A DNA stretch of 64,000 nucleotides from CAVWCQ01 sp963753545. Lineage in GTDB: Bacteria; Chloroflexota; Anaerolineae; Aggregatilineales; Aggregatilineaceae. The stretch is taken from NCBI GenBank assembly GCA_963753545.1, contig CAVWCQ010000008.1:4030001-4094000 (forward strand). Direction: 5' to 3'. The notes beneath the pieces are model-generated. The model was not told where the DNA came from. It did not search any database and saw only the letters and a program-made list of their open reading frames with translations. This document shows, in pieces, positions 1 through 8,977 of the stretch (position 1 is the stretch's first letter; every line of letters begins with the position of its first letter). Made by a program: the position numbers and the translations under genes.

Positions 1-1325
1 TGGGTGTTGCTCCCGCTAAAGTTCACGCCCCAGGCAACGATACAGCCGTGATTCGTATGGTTGTCTGCGCCGGAAAGATCGACCTGCGTATGCGGCGCAT
101 AGATGTTCCCATCAAATGAGTTGTCTGAGCCTTTCAGAGAGACGCCCGTTGATCCACCGCAGGTGTTGGTCCCACCCGTGGCGAAGAAGAGCAGATCATC
201 CTGATAGGAGACCAGATTGAAACCGCCGCTGATATCAATACCGTCTGTTGTCACAAAGGTGGCCCGGCCACTGATACGGTCCGTGACCTTGATATTGCAC
301 GTTGTGTAGTACAGTCCGTCCTGGATCACGCCGTTGGTGATAAAGCCAGCCAGCCAGGTCTTGAAGTTATTGCCGCCGCAATTGCTCGTATAGGCATGAT
401 ACTGGTTGGCTGCTACTGCATTGACAGTTTTCGGACCGCCGGGTGCATAGTCGGAGACATGCAAGGTCGCTGCCAGCGGATCATTTTTCTGATCGCAGAG
501 TTTGAACGGATTATGCTCTGGGAAGAACTCTCGCTCACAGGTTGGGGTTCCTCCTGGCGTTTCAAAACAACTTGAGCGGCACTTGCCACCCGTGGTTGAT
601 CCAGTTGGTCCCGGTGGAATATAGCTTCCCGTTTGGAAATCATAGGTTCCTGAATTGTTCAACTGGAGGGTCGTTTCATAACTGGCCGGGCCAATCACCG
701 TAGCTGTACCGCCGCCACCCGATAGATGGAGATTATCGTTGCTATGCAGACCACCATCAATGAAAACACCCGCTCCACTGACAGTCAGTTGTTGCGCGCA
801 GCCAGTACCGAGCGCAAACATCGCGCGTATACCAAGGTTGTCTGGCTCGTCTCCATTTTTATTGGGATTGCACGCGGCAATCGCTTGGCTAGTCGAGGCC
901 AACGGGCCCTTGTAGAACATGCTGATGAAGGTGCCCGGAATTTGGCCTGAAACTACGGCTTCCACAAAACACCCCGTGCATTCCGCGCTGATAGTGATAC
1001 TTGCGTTGGTAGGGGGAACATTGATGGCAACGGTATTCGTGCCGTCATTTTCAAAACCATTGGCTTTTGCCGCGTTTAGCCCTGCCGCTTGAAACTCCGG
1101 TATCGTCTGCCCGCTGCACATGGATTTAGCTGCGGCTAGAACAGCCAAATCAGTCGCATTTTGAGTCCGTCGGTTGAGATACAGCAAGCGCCCGCCATCG
1201 ATAGACAACCCCATCATGGCGATCAGGCCAATAGATGCCAGGACGATCAAGACAATAGCCTGCCCGGAGTTGAATTGATTGGATGAAATCCGGGACCTAA
1301 GGATAGAGATGAATTTGTTCGACAT
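1..1325 (-). CDS. TadG-like pilus-assembly/surface protein, 3' end beyond window
   Basis: The reading frame is open from an ATG at 1325 to the left edge of the window (441 complete codons), so the C-terminus is missing. An N-terminal hydrophobic segment after SGQAIVLIVLAS is followed by GLSIDGGR and RRTQNATDLAVLAAAKS, the usual start of TadG-like proteins that sit in the membrane by the N-terminus and expose the rest. The remainder is rich in G, S, N and cysteine pairs with short SGxxN-type repeats. It is a clear paralogue of the protein at 2744-4120 (shared GCIVAWG, NIYAPH and SCGG/NCGG stretches). It follows two TadE genes on the same strand, with a 17-bp gap. The family is inferred; substrate or adhesion role is unknown. 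Confidence 0.8.
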   Translation of the reverse strand, partial: MSNKFISILRSRISSNQFNSGQAIVLIVLASIGLIAMMGLSIDGGRLLYLNRRTQNATDLAVLAAAKSMCSGQTIPEFQAAGLNAAKANGFENDGTNTVAINVPPTNASITISAECTGCFVEAVVSGQIPGTFISMFYKGPLASTSQAIAACNPNKNGDEPDNLGIRAMFALGTGCAQQLTVSGAGVFIDGGLHSNDNLHLSGGGGTATVIGPASYETTLQLNNSGTYDFQTGSYIPPGPTGSTTGGKCRSSCFETPGGTPTCEREFFPEHNPFKLCDQKNDPLAATLHVSDYAPGGPKTVNAVAANQYHAYTSNCGGNNFKTWLAGFITNGVIQDGLYYTTCNIKVTDRISGRATFVTTDGIDISGGFNLVSYQDDLLFFATGGTNTCGGSTGVSLKGSDNSFDGNIYAPHTQVDLSGADNHTNHGCIVAWGVNFSGSNT

Positions 1326-1342
1326 AACACGCCTCATCCAGA

Positions 1343-1852
1343 TTATGGAGTGACAGGATCGACATCTACTGAAAACATGATGCTGCGCTCACCACTAAAC
1401 TTGAGCTGTAGGGGGCCGATTGGCAAAAACAACAGCTTTACATTGGCGGTAAGATCAATGTGAAGGACGTCGCCGCTGTTTACAATAGTCTTCAGGTCTG
1501 CAGTGGAATAGGAAGCACAATTAAGGGATTGGTTCTTATAGGGGCCGCTCACGATCTCGTACGTGATCGTGACGTTCTGATCGCTGGCATACCAGCCACG
1601 CTGAGCGACCTCAGTCATCTTCGCACAGTCGAGATAGGGTTTGGTAGCGGCTGCATCGGTGTAGTAACCCATAATCTCGGAATAGCGCAGCGCGCTCCGC
1701 AATTGGTTTGAAGCGTTTGAATAGGAAAATAAAACGATCCCAAAATTGATGATACCGACAATGAATAGAAGCAGGATAGGCAGGGTCAGAGCAAATTCAA
1801 CCATTGCCTGTCCGTCTTGCGATTTGTTCTGGCCCTTCGGTTCCGCAACCAT
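1343..1852 (-). CDS. TadE-like pseudopilin
   Basis: A 169-aa protein with the TadE signature at residues 14-40: DGQAMVEFALTLPILLLF, a type IV pilin-like hydrophobic helix with the conserved E of the MVEFAL motif. The rest is an extracellular globular part of about 120 residues with two cysteines. TadE proteins are minor pseudopilins of Flp/Tad systems. AGGAG lies six bases before the ATG at 1852. It is the middle gene of a TadE-TadE-TadG operon and is paralogous to the N-terminal 190 residues of the protein at 4139-5956, which carries an added repeat stalk. No TadA ATPase or TadB/C platform genes are in this window. Confidence 0.85.
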   Translation of the reverse strand: MVAEPKGQNKSQDGQAMVEFALTLPILLLFIVGIINFGIVLFSYSNASNQLRSALRYSEIMGYYTDAAATKPYLDCAKMTEVAQRGWYASDQNVTITYEIVSGPYKNQSLNCASYSTADLKTIVNSGDVLHIDLTANVKLLFLPIGPLQLKFSGERSIMFSVDVDPVTP

Positions 1853-1861
1853 CGTTAGCTC

Positions 1862-2293
1862 CTAATCCAGGCGTACATGACTCGCTTTGCCGGTCAGAAC
1901 GATGGTATCCGAGCCGACAATATCGCGAATAACAGGTGTGATCAGCGTGAAGTTGTAAGTCATCTTCACAGAGACCATATTGGGGTCGGTGGTAGTGTCA
2001 GGAGTAACCCCCACGTCTGGCCCTGACCAGTTGATCTGAGCGCCTGACGAATTTCTGGCCCGGTACTCAGCATTGTTCGGATCAGGGCAGACCGCATTGG
2101 TGGTACAGGTGGGATGTTGAGCGAGGTAAATCGCCGCAGCTTCCGAGCTGTCCTGCAAAGCGATATAGATATAAAAAATGCGCGCGACATCGACCACACC
2201 GAGAACAAAGAACAGCAAAAATACAGATGAGATGGCCAACTCAACAAAACTTTGACCGTGCTCCATCCTTCTTTTAAGACCGTTGCGCCTCAT
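1862..2293 (-). CDS. TadE-like pseudopilin
   Basis: A 143-aa protein with GQSFVELAISSVFLLFFVLG at residues 13-32, the TadE-type pilin helix, followed by VARIFYIYIALQDSSEAA. The outer part is short and carries two close cysteines. It is the first gene of the operon. GGGAGG lies nine bases before the ATG at 2293, and the gap to the next gene is 9 bp. Its closest relative visible here is the product of 5968-6399, which occupies the same first position in the neighbouring operon, so the whole unit appears duplicated. Confidence 0.85.
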   Translation of the reverse strand: MRRNGLKRRMEHGQSFVELAISSVFLLFFVLGVVDVARIFYIYIALQDSSEAAAIYLAQHPTCTTNAVCPDPNNAEYRARNSSGAQINWSGPDVGVTPDTTTDPNMVSVKMTYNFTLITPVIRDIVGSDTIVLTGKASHVRLD

Positions 2294-2681
2294 TCCGTCT
2301 AGCCTCCCTGGATCGTGTAACAGGTTATTTGACTGTCACGGTCCTATCACGTACCTAAAGGGGGATACAATAATCGGTTGTAATGGCTTCTAAACACATG
2401 TTAGCACGACATAAAGCGAAGCTAAGATTTTTTGACAGAAGATTAACAGGCTGTGGGTTCGGGCATCAGGGGAATAAATGAACGCATTAAAATAGTTACA
2501 ACATTTTTACGAGCCGCGCTGATGCTTCTCTGAAAGGCCCAAACCTCTATTTCTTACTATAGGTGTGGAACAGGCCTCCTGGTGTAAAGCAACGTAAATT
2601 TTATTGTTAAGAAGTCCTTATACAAGTTAAGGGTTTATAAATAGAAAGGGGAAGGCAGGATCATTTCTGGGGAACAGCTAT
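2294..2681. other. intergenic region between the two Tad operons
   Basis: No credible gene. It holds the minus-strand promoter of the 1-2293 operon (extended -10 near 2398-2406), and its right end runs into the terminator of the second operon. The stretch 2388-2412 resembles 6536-6562 upstream of the other Tad operon, so the duplication includes part of the promoter. Confidence 0.6.
2398..2406 (-). promoter_or_regulatory. extended -10 promoter of first Tad operon
   Basis: On the minus strand the sequence reads TGC-TAACAT, an extended -10 (TGn plus hexamer), about 105 bases before the TadE start at 2293. The same TGC-TACCAT arrangement with similar flanks occurs at 6549-6557 before the paralogous operon. 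No convincing -35 was found. Confidence 0.4.
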
Positions 2682-2719
2682 AAAAAAACAGGGGCTGTGC
2701 CGGTTCTGGCATGCCCCTG
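2682..2719 (-). terminator. intrinsic terminator of second Tad operon
   Basis: Read on the minus strand: CAGGGGC, a 17-base loop, GCCCCTG, then seven T. It lies 25 bases beyond the stop codon of the TadG-like gene at 2744. Confidence 0.85.
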
Positions 2720-2743
2720 TGATGAACGAGGATCGATCTTTCG

Positions 2744-4120
2744 CTATTCGACCATTCCAATTCCAGGATTGGGTGTATACGTAGGATCATTCGGGTTGCA
2801 GATGACTTGATTACTGGAACCGCTGAGATTAATGCCCCATGCGACAATACAACCATTCGTTGTATTGTTGCTCGCACCAGAGAAGTCTACCTCGCCGTGC
2901 GGTGCATAAATGTTACCCGTGAAGTGATTGCTGCTGCCGGAAATCTTGATTCCTGTTGTTCCCTGGCAGGTTCCGCCGGGGCCACCACCGCTGTCTGCGA
3001 AGAATAACAGCCCATCCTGATACGCGGTCAGATTGAACCCGCCGCTGATCTTGATGTCGCCCATCGTGACAAACGTACCGATCCCGGTAACACCGCCCAG
3101 ATCCAGATCACAGGTGCTGTAGAACAGTCCGCCCGTCAGCGAGCCGCCTGTCTTGAAACCATCGAGCCAGCTATCAAATCCGCCGCAGCTGCCCGAATAG
3201 GCGTGATAATTGCTGCCAGCCGCGTTTGCCTTTGCTCCACCTGGAGCATAAGCGCTGATATTCAATGCCAGAGGATCACCCTGTTTGTCACAGACTTTGA
3301 AGGGGTTAGTGCCTGGGAAAGCCTCATCAGTGCAGGTGGAACCGCCTCCCCCAGTTGACGGAGGCTTGAAGCAATTGCTGCTGCATTGGCCGAGAATAGT
3401 ATGATCCGGTATCGTCTGCCCTGGCACAAAGGAACCGTCTTGAACCGTGAACTTCTTCTCATCAATCTTGGAACTGCCCACATAGCTGAGCGGTCCAATC
3501 AGAGTTCCGCCGCCACCACCGCCGCCAAACTGCACATCAGCGTTGCTATGGAACCCACCGGAGATATAGACGGAAGCCCCGCTGACCTCGACATTTGCCG
3601 GGTGACAGCCGCTGTCACCAATACCCCACAAGGCTCGCAGGCCTATCTTATTCGCATTGTCATCAGTCACGTTAGGATTGCACACAGCAATAGCTCTGGA
3701 AGTCGCCTCAAGGGGTCCACCATAAAACATGCTGATGAATGTGCCGGGAATATCGCCCTTCACAACTGCCTGTAGATAGCATCCCTGGCACTCTGCTGGG
3801 ATCGTGATCGAGGCATCTGTGGCTGGCGTGATAGACACCGTATTAGTGACATTATCGTTATTAAAGTCGTTGGCAGCGGCAGTATTCAGCCCTGCCTGCA
3901 CATAATTGACATCGCCCCGGCACATAGCCCGAGTTGCAGCGAGAACCGCCGCGTCAGCCGCGTTTTGCGTCCGCCGTTGCAGGAGGAGCACGCGTCCGCC
4001 ATCAATCGACAGACCCATAATCGCGATCAAACCCACAGCCGCAAACGCGATCAGAACGATTGCTTGCCCGGAATTAAGCTTCCGTGATGAGAGTGATGAA
4101 GTGATGATTTTTCTGAGCAC
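2744..4120 (-). CDS. TadG-like pilus-assembly/surface protein
   Basis: A 458-aa protein with an N-terminal membrane anchor (GQAIVLIAFAAVGLIAIMG, residues 19-37), then SIDGGRVLLLQRRTQNAADA, typical of TadG-like proteins. The exported part contains a polyglycine run (about residues 210-218), several paired cysteines and repeated SGxSN motifs that suggest a beta-helix or beta-roll surface domain. The start is GTG at 4120 with AGGAG seven bases upstream. It is the last gene of the operon 6399-2744 and is followed by a strong terminator. It is paralogous to the truncated gene at 1-1325. The von Willebrand domain of classical TadG was not seen. Confidence 0.8.
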   Translation of the reverse strand: MLRKIITSSLSSRKLNSGQAIVLIAFAAVGLIAIMGLSIDGGRVLLLQRRTQNAADAAVLAATRAMCRGDVNYVQAGLNTAAANDFNNDNVTNTVSITPATDASITIPAECQGCYLQAVVKGDIPGTFISMFYGGPLEATSRAIAVCNPNVTDDNANKIGLRALWGIGDSGCHPANVEVSGASVYISGGFHSNADVQFGGGGGGGTLIGPLSYVGSSKIDEKKFTVQDGSFVPGQTIPDHTILGQCSSNCFKPPSTGGGGSTCTDEAFPGTNPFKVCDKQGDPLALNISAYAPGGAKANAAGSNYHAYSGSCGGFDSWLDGFKTGGSLTGGLFYSTCDLDLGGVTGIGTFVTMGDIKISGGFNLTAYQDGLLFFADSGGGPGGTCQGTTGIKISGSSNHFTGNIYAPHGEVDFSGASNNTTNGCIVAWGINLSGSSNQVICNPNDPTYTPNPGIGMVE

Positions 4121-4138
4121 CTTGGTACTCCTGATGAA

Positions 4139-5956
4139 TTAGTTCTTCTGCGCGTAGCCGAAGGTAACGGTCGTTGTTGCACCAGCAGTGACGGTCGTAA
4201 TACTGGGAGAACCAGTATCTGTGTAAGATGCCAATGAGTTCACTTTGCAGGCGCTGCTGCTCGCCGCAGAGTTGGGCAGATAATTCTTAGGGCTTCCAGG
4301 GAATGAGGACGGAATGGTGATCGTGTAATTCCCCGGCGGCACATTCGTAAACGTGGCTGTACCCAGGCCACCAACAGACGTTGTAGTGAGCGTGGTATCA
4401 AAGCCTACGCCGACCGCCCGGATCGTAGATCCCGTATAGGTCGCGCTGCCATAGTTGCACAGTTTGTTCTTGTTTGGCTCGTCGCGCAGTACAACGATGA
4501 GCGTTCCGCCTGTCGGAGCAGCACAGTTCGCCGGATCCGTATTCGAGGACGCGCTGGCAACCGATTCGCTGGCTCCGCTTCCGTTATAGGCAACAATATA
4601 GTAGGTCCGGTTGCCACCCGAGGTGCTGATCGTGTCGCAGTCCGTGCAGGTCGTGCCACTGATCGTGTTGATGGCCACTACCACAGAGTTGTCGCTGGCA
4701 TCACGGATTTCGGCGCGAGTAGGCATCGGAGACGTGCTTCCCCACACCCAGCTAAACGAAACATTGCCTGTTACGCAGCTTTCTGTCGCCAAAAAGCTGG
4801 TTGGTGCCGGGGGAGCAACTGCCTGGCAGACAACTGAATCTGAAGTGGAAGGGGCGCTGACCTTTTCACTAAACCCGGTGCCATTATAGGCGACGATATA
4901 GTAGCCCCAGCTTCCAGGCACAGGGATCGTGTCGCAGTCCGTGCAGGTCGTGCTGCTCGTGTCGGTAATACTCACGCGCACCGAATTGTCGGTAGCGCTA
5001 CGAATTTCAGCGCGGGTGGGCATGGGAGAGGTAGTGCCCCAGTTCCAGCCAAACGAAACCTGCCCGGTTGCGCAGTTAATGCTTGTGGCAAAGTTGGTTG
5101 GTGCAGGGGGTACTTGCACCGGAGGTTCAGCTGTGCAGGCGGCGGGATCCGGGCTAGAGGCGGGGCTGACCTTCTCATTCGCTCCCGTCCCATTATAAGC
5201 AACGATATAATAGCTCCGGCCACCTACCGGAATGGAGATTGTGTCACAGTTTGTGCAGGTTGTGCTGCTCGTATCGGTGATATTCACCACCACCGAGTCA
5301 TCGCCCACGTCGCGAATTTCAGCACGAGTGGGCATGGGTGATGTCGTTCCCCACTGCCACGTAAACGAGACGTTCCCCGTCGTACAATCTTCGTTCGCGG
5401 CAAAATTGAACGGCGCAGGCGGTATAACCACAGAAGGATCGCCGCCACCACCAGGACCGCTGTCAACAGGAGCGACCTTGATCTCGCTGACAATCAGACT
5501 GCGCTCGCCATCGAACTCGATATTCAGCTTGCCAATGGGTAAAAACAGCGGATCAACCGTGGCAAGCAGATGGATGTGGAGAATGTCACCATCGACCAAA
5601 ACACCAGGGTTGGCGTTGACGTCAGCACAGGTGTATGGAGCATGTGAGCCGTCAGCCTTGATATAGCTGATATCAATATCCTGTTTCACGCCAAACCAGT
5701 CATCCGCCGCCTTATTGATCATGGTAGCGCAGTCGAGATAGGGCGGAATGGCGCTCGTATTTCTATAGCCTATCACTTCAGCAGAGCGAAGCGCATTACG
5801 CAGCGAATTTGAAGAATGTGAATAGGAAAAGAGAATAACGCCGAAGTCGATAACACCCATGATAAAAAACACAAGGATCGGCAGGCTCAAGGCGAATTCG
5901 ACCAGGGCCTGTCCATCTTCTGATCGGGTTGAATGTGCTCTCAGTTTTATGCCCAT
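4139..5956 (-). CDS. TadE-like pseudopilin with three stalk repeats and C-terminal beta domain
   Basis: About 605 aa. Residues 1-190 are a TadE protein (DGQALVEFALSLPILVFFI helix), paralogous to 1343-1852. Three repeats of about 95 residues follow, each starting PPAPxxF and containing WGTTSPMPTRAEIR or a close variant, a CTxCDTI motif and YYIVAYNG. Each has about four cysteines, so they look like disulfide-stapled fibronectin-like modules. The last 120 residues (GGTLIVVLRDE, NVPPGNYTITIP) resemble a prealbumin/SpaA-like beta domain. The frame is open to a TTG at 5971, but GAGAGGA lies just before the ATG at 5956, so that ATG is chosen. It is the second gene of a three-gene operon. The stalk may extend an adhesin tip; this is an inference. 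Confidence 0.85.
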   Translation of the reverse strand: MGIKLRAHSTRSEDGQALVEFALSLPILVFFIMGVIDFGVILFSYSHSSNSLRNALRSAEVIGYRNTSAIPPYLDCATMINKAADDWFGVKQDIDISYIKADGSHAPYTCADVNANPGVLVDGDILHIHLLATVDPLFLPIGKLNIEFDGERSLIVSEIKVAPVDSGPGGGGDPSVVIPPAPFNFAANEDCTTGNVSFTWQWGTTSPMPTRAEIRDVGDDSVVVNITDTSSTTCTNCDTISIPVGGRSYYIVAYNGTGANEKVSPASSPDPAACTAEPPVQVPPAPTNFATSINCATGQVSFGWNWGTTSPMPTRAEIRSATDNSVRVSITDTSSTTCTDCDTIPVPGSWGYYIVAYNGTGFSEKVSAPSTSDSVVCQAVAPPAPTSFLATESCVTGNVSFSWVWGSTSPMPTRAEIRDASDNSVVVAINTISGTTCTDCDTISTSGGNRTYYIVAYNGSGASESVASASSNTDPANCAAPTGGTLIVVLRDEPNKNKLCNYGSATYTGSTIRAVGVGFDTTLTTTSVGGLGTATFTNVPPGNYTITIPSSFPGSPKNYLPNSAASSSACKVNSLASYTDTGSPSITTVTAGATTTVTFGYAQKN

Positions 5957-5967
5957 GCTATTTCCTC

Positions 5968-6399
5968 TCAATTCGCCAGGCGAACATGAGTGGCATCTGC
6001 CTTTAGAACGATGGTATCGCTGTTGACGATGTTGCTGATGACCGGTGTGAGCAGTTTGAAGTTATAAGTCATGTACACCTTGACCATCGCGTCATTGCCA
6101 CCCTGCGCCGGAATGATCTGTGTGTCGACATCGACGCCCGACCAGTTAATCTGAGCACTGGATGAATTTTTGGCCCGGTACTCAGCATTGTTCGGGTCAG
6201 CGCAAGATCCCCCCGTATTCGTTTCACAACCAGGATGTTGTGCCAGATAAATAGCCGCGGCCTCAGCGCTGTCTTCGAGAGCAACATAGATATAAAAGAT
6301 TCTCGCCACATCCAATACGCCCAGGATAATGACCAGGAAGAATACAAATGAGATCGCCATCTCAACAAAACTTTGGCCTTGCTCTAATCGCTGCTTCAT
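5968..6399 (-). CDS. TadE-like pseudopilin
   Basis: A 143-aa protein beginning MKQRLEQGQSFVEMAIS, with the TadE pilin helix at residues 8-30 and VARIFYIYVALEDSAEAAAI after it. The frame stays open upstream to 6522, but the ATG at 6399 matches the start of its paralogue at 1862-2293 and has GAGGAG ten bases before it. It is the first gene of the TadE-TadE-TadG operon. Confidence 0.85.
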   Translation of the reverse strand: MKQRLEQGQSFVEMAISFVFFLVIILGVLDVARIFYIYVALEDSAEAAAIYLAQHPGCETNTGGSCADPNNAEYRAKNSSSAQINWSGVDVDTQIIPAQGGNDAMVKVYMTYNFKLLTPVISNIVNSDTIVLKADATHVRLAN

Positions 6400-6548
6400 T
6401 CCATGTAGTCTCCTCGGACCGCCATTGTTTGGGTCTTGTTTATGAACCAATAAGAGATGAATTGGAGAGCCAGTCCTGAGGCGAGACTGTTCAGGTGCTG
6501 GGCTGTGACTTCGAAAAGACAAATGAGCGACGTGCAGTCTCTAACTAC

Positions 6549-6557
6549 ATGGTAGCA
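6549..6557 (-). promoter_or_regulatory. extended -10 promoter of second Tad operon
   Basis: On the minus strand it reads TGC-TACCAT, about 150 bases before the start at 6399, in flanks similar to those of the promoter at 2398-2406. The -35 is not clear. Confidence 0.4.
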
Positions 6558-6983
6558 CGGGATAAAATGGGTTGTGGAAGTCATAACAGAAGTTAGACAG
6601 TTAAGATCAAAAGGTTTGGGCCGCTGGACAGATAGCTTTCCCTGAGAAGTTAAAAAATGATCTATATCATTTTCATTTGACTTTTCACAGAAGTTGGCAA
6701 ACGAAAATCTGTCGCGCAGAACCCCTTTTAGCCGGGGAAGTCAAAAAGGTATTGTATGAAATTTTTTACAAAAATGAAGAAGTGTAAATATCTGGTAGGA
6801 AATTGGTACTATGACAAATACGACAAACAAATCTTTAACAATTTCCTTGCAAATTACTAAGCTTTTGAACCAGCTCTCAACGCTGCCGCCCGTATAATGA
6901 TGGTAAGTGGGTTCCAGCCGCCAGCGCCTTCGCGCCACCGGGAGCATACGCAATGATACGTTTGGTGGGACGTGCTAAATTTA
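6558..6983. other. intergenic region between Tad operon and pst operon
   Basis: No gene recognised. A TATAAT sits at 6893-6898 on the plus strand without a good -35. The rest is AT-rich and unassigned. The Pho box begins at 6984. Confidence 0.5.
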
Positions 6984-7049
6984 TTTAACCTCGTCTTAAC
7001 CCATATTTAAACTCTCTTGAACCTTCCCTAAATCTTCCAACACTATATT
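6984..7049 (+). promoter_or_regulatory. Pho box (five 11-bp direct repeats) and -10 of the pst operon
   Basis: Five seven-base half-sites start at 6984, 6995, 7006, 7017 and 7028: TTTAACC, CTTAACC, TTTAAAC, TTGAACC and CTAAATC. Each is separated by four bases, giving an exact 11-bp period. A -10 (TATATT, 7044-7049) begins nine bases after the last half-site, and there is no -35. This is the layout of PhoB/PhoP-activated promoters, where the Pho box replaces the -35. The TTAACC core is closer to the Gram-positive PhoP repeat (TTAACA) than to the E. coli one. It directly precedes pstS. Confidence 0.8.
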
Positions 7050-7085
7050 CTCTCAGATGCTTTAATGTTCTCCTGGCAGGACTCT

Positions 7086-8000
7086 ATGCACAAACAGCTA
7101 ACGAAAGACCAGCCGCTTCGAATAATCCTGATACTCACCCTCCTTTCTTCAGCCATTCTATTAACTGCCTGCGGTTCTAATAACAGAGCCAACGGCAAAG
7201 GTAGCGCCTCACGAGCCATTCAAAACAAAGGTTCCGATACGCTGGTCAACGTGGCGCTGGCCTGGGCGGAAGCCTACCAGAAGGTAGACCCCAGTGTATC
7301 CATTGCCGTCACAGGTGGAGGCTCAGGCACGGGTATCGCCGCGCTCATTAATGGGACCGTTGACATTGCTAATGCGTCGCGCCAGATCAAGCCGGATGAG
7401 ATTTCCGCTGCTCAGAAAAACGGCATTGACCCCGTAGAATTTGTCGTCGCAGTCGATGCCCTTGCCGTGATTGTCAACCCGGACAATCCGGTTGATCAGC
7501 TCACCATCGATCAGCTTTCCGATATTTTTACAGGGCGGATCGCCAACTGGAAAGAGGTGGGCGGGCGAGATGCTCCCATAGTCCTCGTCTCGCGTGAGAG
7601 TAATTCCGGCACGCACGTTTATTTCCTGGAACATGTGGTCCGGCGGGGCGATGCAACCAATAAAGACATATTTGCCGAACAAACGCTGATGATGCCCTCT
7701 TCGGTTGGCATCACCAGTGAAGTGGGACGTAATCCAAACGCCATTGGCTACGACGGGCTGGGCTATGTCACCAAAGACGAAAAAATGATCGCGGTTGCCA
7801 AAGATGCCGCTTCACCCTATGTATCCCCCGCAGTGGAAACGGCAATGGATGGCACTTATCCGCTCAGTCGTAATCTCTACATGTATACGGCTGGACAGCC
7901 CAGCGGCGTCATCGAACAATACCTCACCTGGATTCGCAGTCCTGAGGGGCAAAAAATTGTAGCCGACCTCGGCTTTGTGCCCGTCCAGCAGGAGCAGTAG
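7086..8000 (+). CDS. pstS: phosphate ABC transporter substrate-binding lipoprotein PstS
   Basis: Extracytoplasmic phosphate receptor of the high-affinity Pst importer. The N-terminus has a lipoprotein signal (ILTLLSSAILLTAC, Cys about residue 29). The body has PstS hallmarks: KGSDTLVN, TGGGSGTGIAALING, ANASR, FTGRIANW and RESNSGTHVYF, which line the phosphate pocket. An ATG at 7065 is in frame, but it would leave a leader of only about nine bases after the predicted start of transcription, and the ATG at 7086 has GGCAGGA just before it and gives a normal signal peptide. First gene of pstSCAB1B2-phoU behind a Pho box. Confidence 0.92.
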   Translation: MHKQLTKDQPLRIILILTLLSSAILLTACGSNNRANGKGSASRAIQNKGSDTLVNVALAWAEAYQKVDPSVSIAVTGGGSGTGIAALINGTVDIANASRQIKPDEISAAQKNGIDPVEFVVAVDALAVIVNPDNPVDQLTIDQLSDIFTGRIANWKEVGGRDAPIVLVSRESNSGTHVYFLEHVVRRGDATNKDIFAEQTLMMPSSVGITSEVGRNPNAIGYDGLGYVTKDEKMIAVAKDAASPYVSPAVETAMDGTYPLSRNLYMYTAGQPSGVIEQYLTWIRSPEGQKIVADLGFVPVQQEQ

Positions 8001-8004
8001 CGCT

Positions 8005-8971
8005 ATGAATCTGACACAGATTGCAAAGCAGCAGGTCAAGCAGCAGGTCGAACTGCAATCAGTGCGTCTGCGCACTGTGGGCCAATGGATGCGCCGCAAT
8101 TGGCTGGAAATGTTTATCGAAACGCTGATCCGGGCAGCAGGCATTTCTAGTATTTTTATTGTGGGTTTGATCTTCTGGTTCCTCCTTCGCGAAGGAATGC
8201 CGGCTTTTCTCGATATCCCGTTGCGGCATCTGTTCAGTGGGCGCTGGTATCCCACTGAGGAGATGTTCAGCATCTGGCCGCTCATTGTCGGATCTCTGCT
8301 GGTGACGTTCGGCGCGGTTTTAATCGCGGTTCCCCTGGGCTTAACAACGGCCATTTATTTGGGCGAACTCGCTCCCCAATGGCAGCGCGAAATCCTAAAG
8401 CCGCTCATCGAAATGCTGGCGGGCATCCCTTCTATCGTGCTTGGCTTTATTGGCTGGATGGTGCTTGCCCCCCTTATCCAAAAACTCGGCGCGTCAACCG
8501 GACTCACCGCCTTTACCGGGTCGCTGATTCTGGCCTATATGGCCCTTCCCACCATTATCAGCATTTCCGAAGATGCACTCTACGCCGTGCCGAAGGAATA
8601 CCGCGATGGAGCTTTGGCGATTGGTGCGACGCACTGGCAGACAATCTGGCGCGTCGTGCTCCCAGCGGCTCGATTCCGGCCTGTTGATGTCCATCATGCT
8701 CGGCATTGGCCGCGCCATTGGCGAGACGATGGCTGTCATGATGGTAACGGGCAACGCCGCCTATGTCCCCCCGTTCGGCCTGGGGATGACCTTCCACCCT
8801 GTCCGCACGCTGACCGCCACCATCGCCGCCGAGATGGGCGAAGTAGCTCAGGGCAGCCTGCACTACAACGTGCTCTTTGGTATCGGCATTGTCCTCTTTG
8901 TCATCACCTTTGCCATCAATTCCATTGCTGCCCGGCTGGTGGGCCAGAACTCCCACCACAAAGGAGTTTAA
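8005..8971 (+). CDS. pstC: phosphate ABC transporter permease PstC (one-base frameshift)
   Basis: Membrane subunit of the Pst importer. The first frame runs from ATG 8005 (AGGAG upstream) through RVVLPAAR, and the second frame continues with SGLLMSIMLGIGRAIGETM, the conserved permease-ATPase contact loop, to a stop at 8971. The frame changes at 8671-8675, where one extra base in CGATT restores the family sequence if removed. Membrane segments typical of PstC are present throughout. It starts four bases after pstS and ends six bases before pstA. A sequencing error is more likely than a dead gene, because pstA and both pstB genes downstream are intact. Confidence 0.88.
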
Positions 8972-8977
8972 ACAGGT

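Noticed and set aside
5957..5971. TTG start at 5971 for the long TadE protein
   Set aside because: The sequence after that TTG is itself the Shine-Dalgarno for the ATG at 5956.
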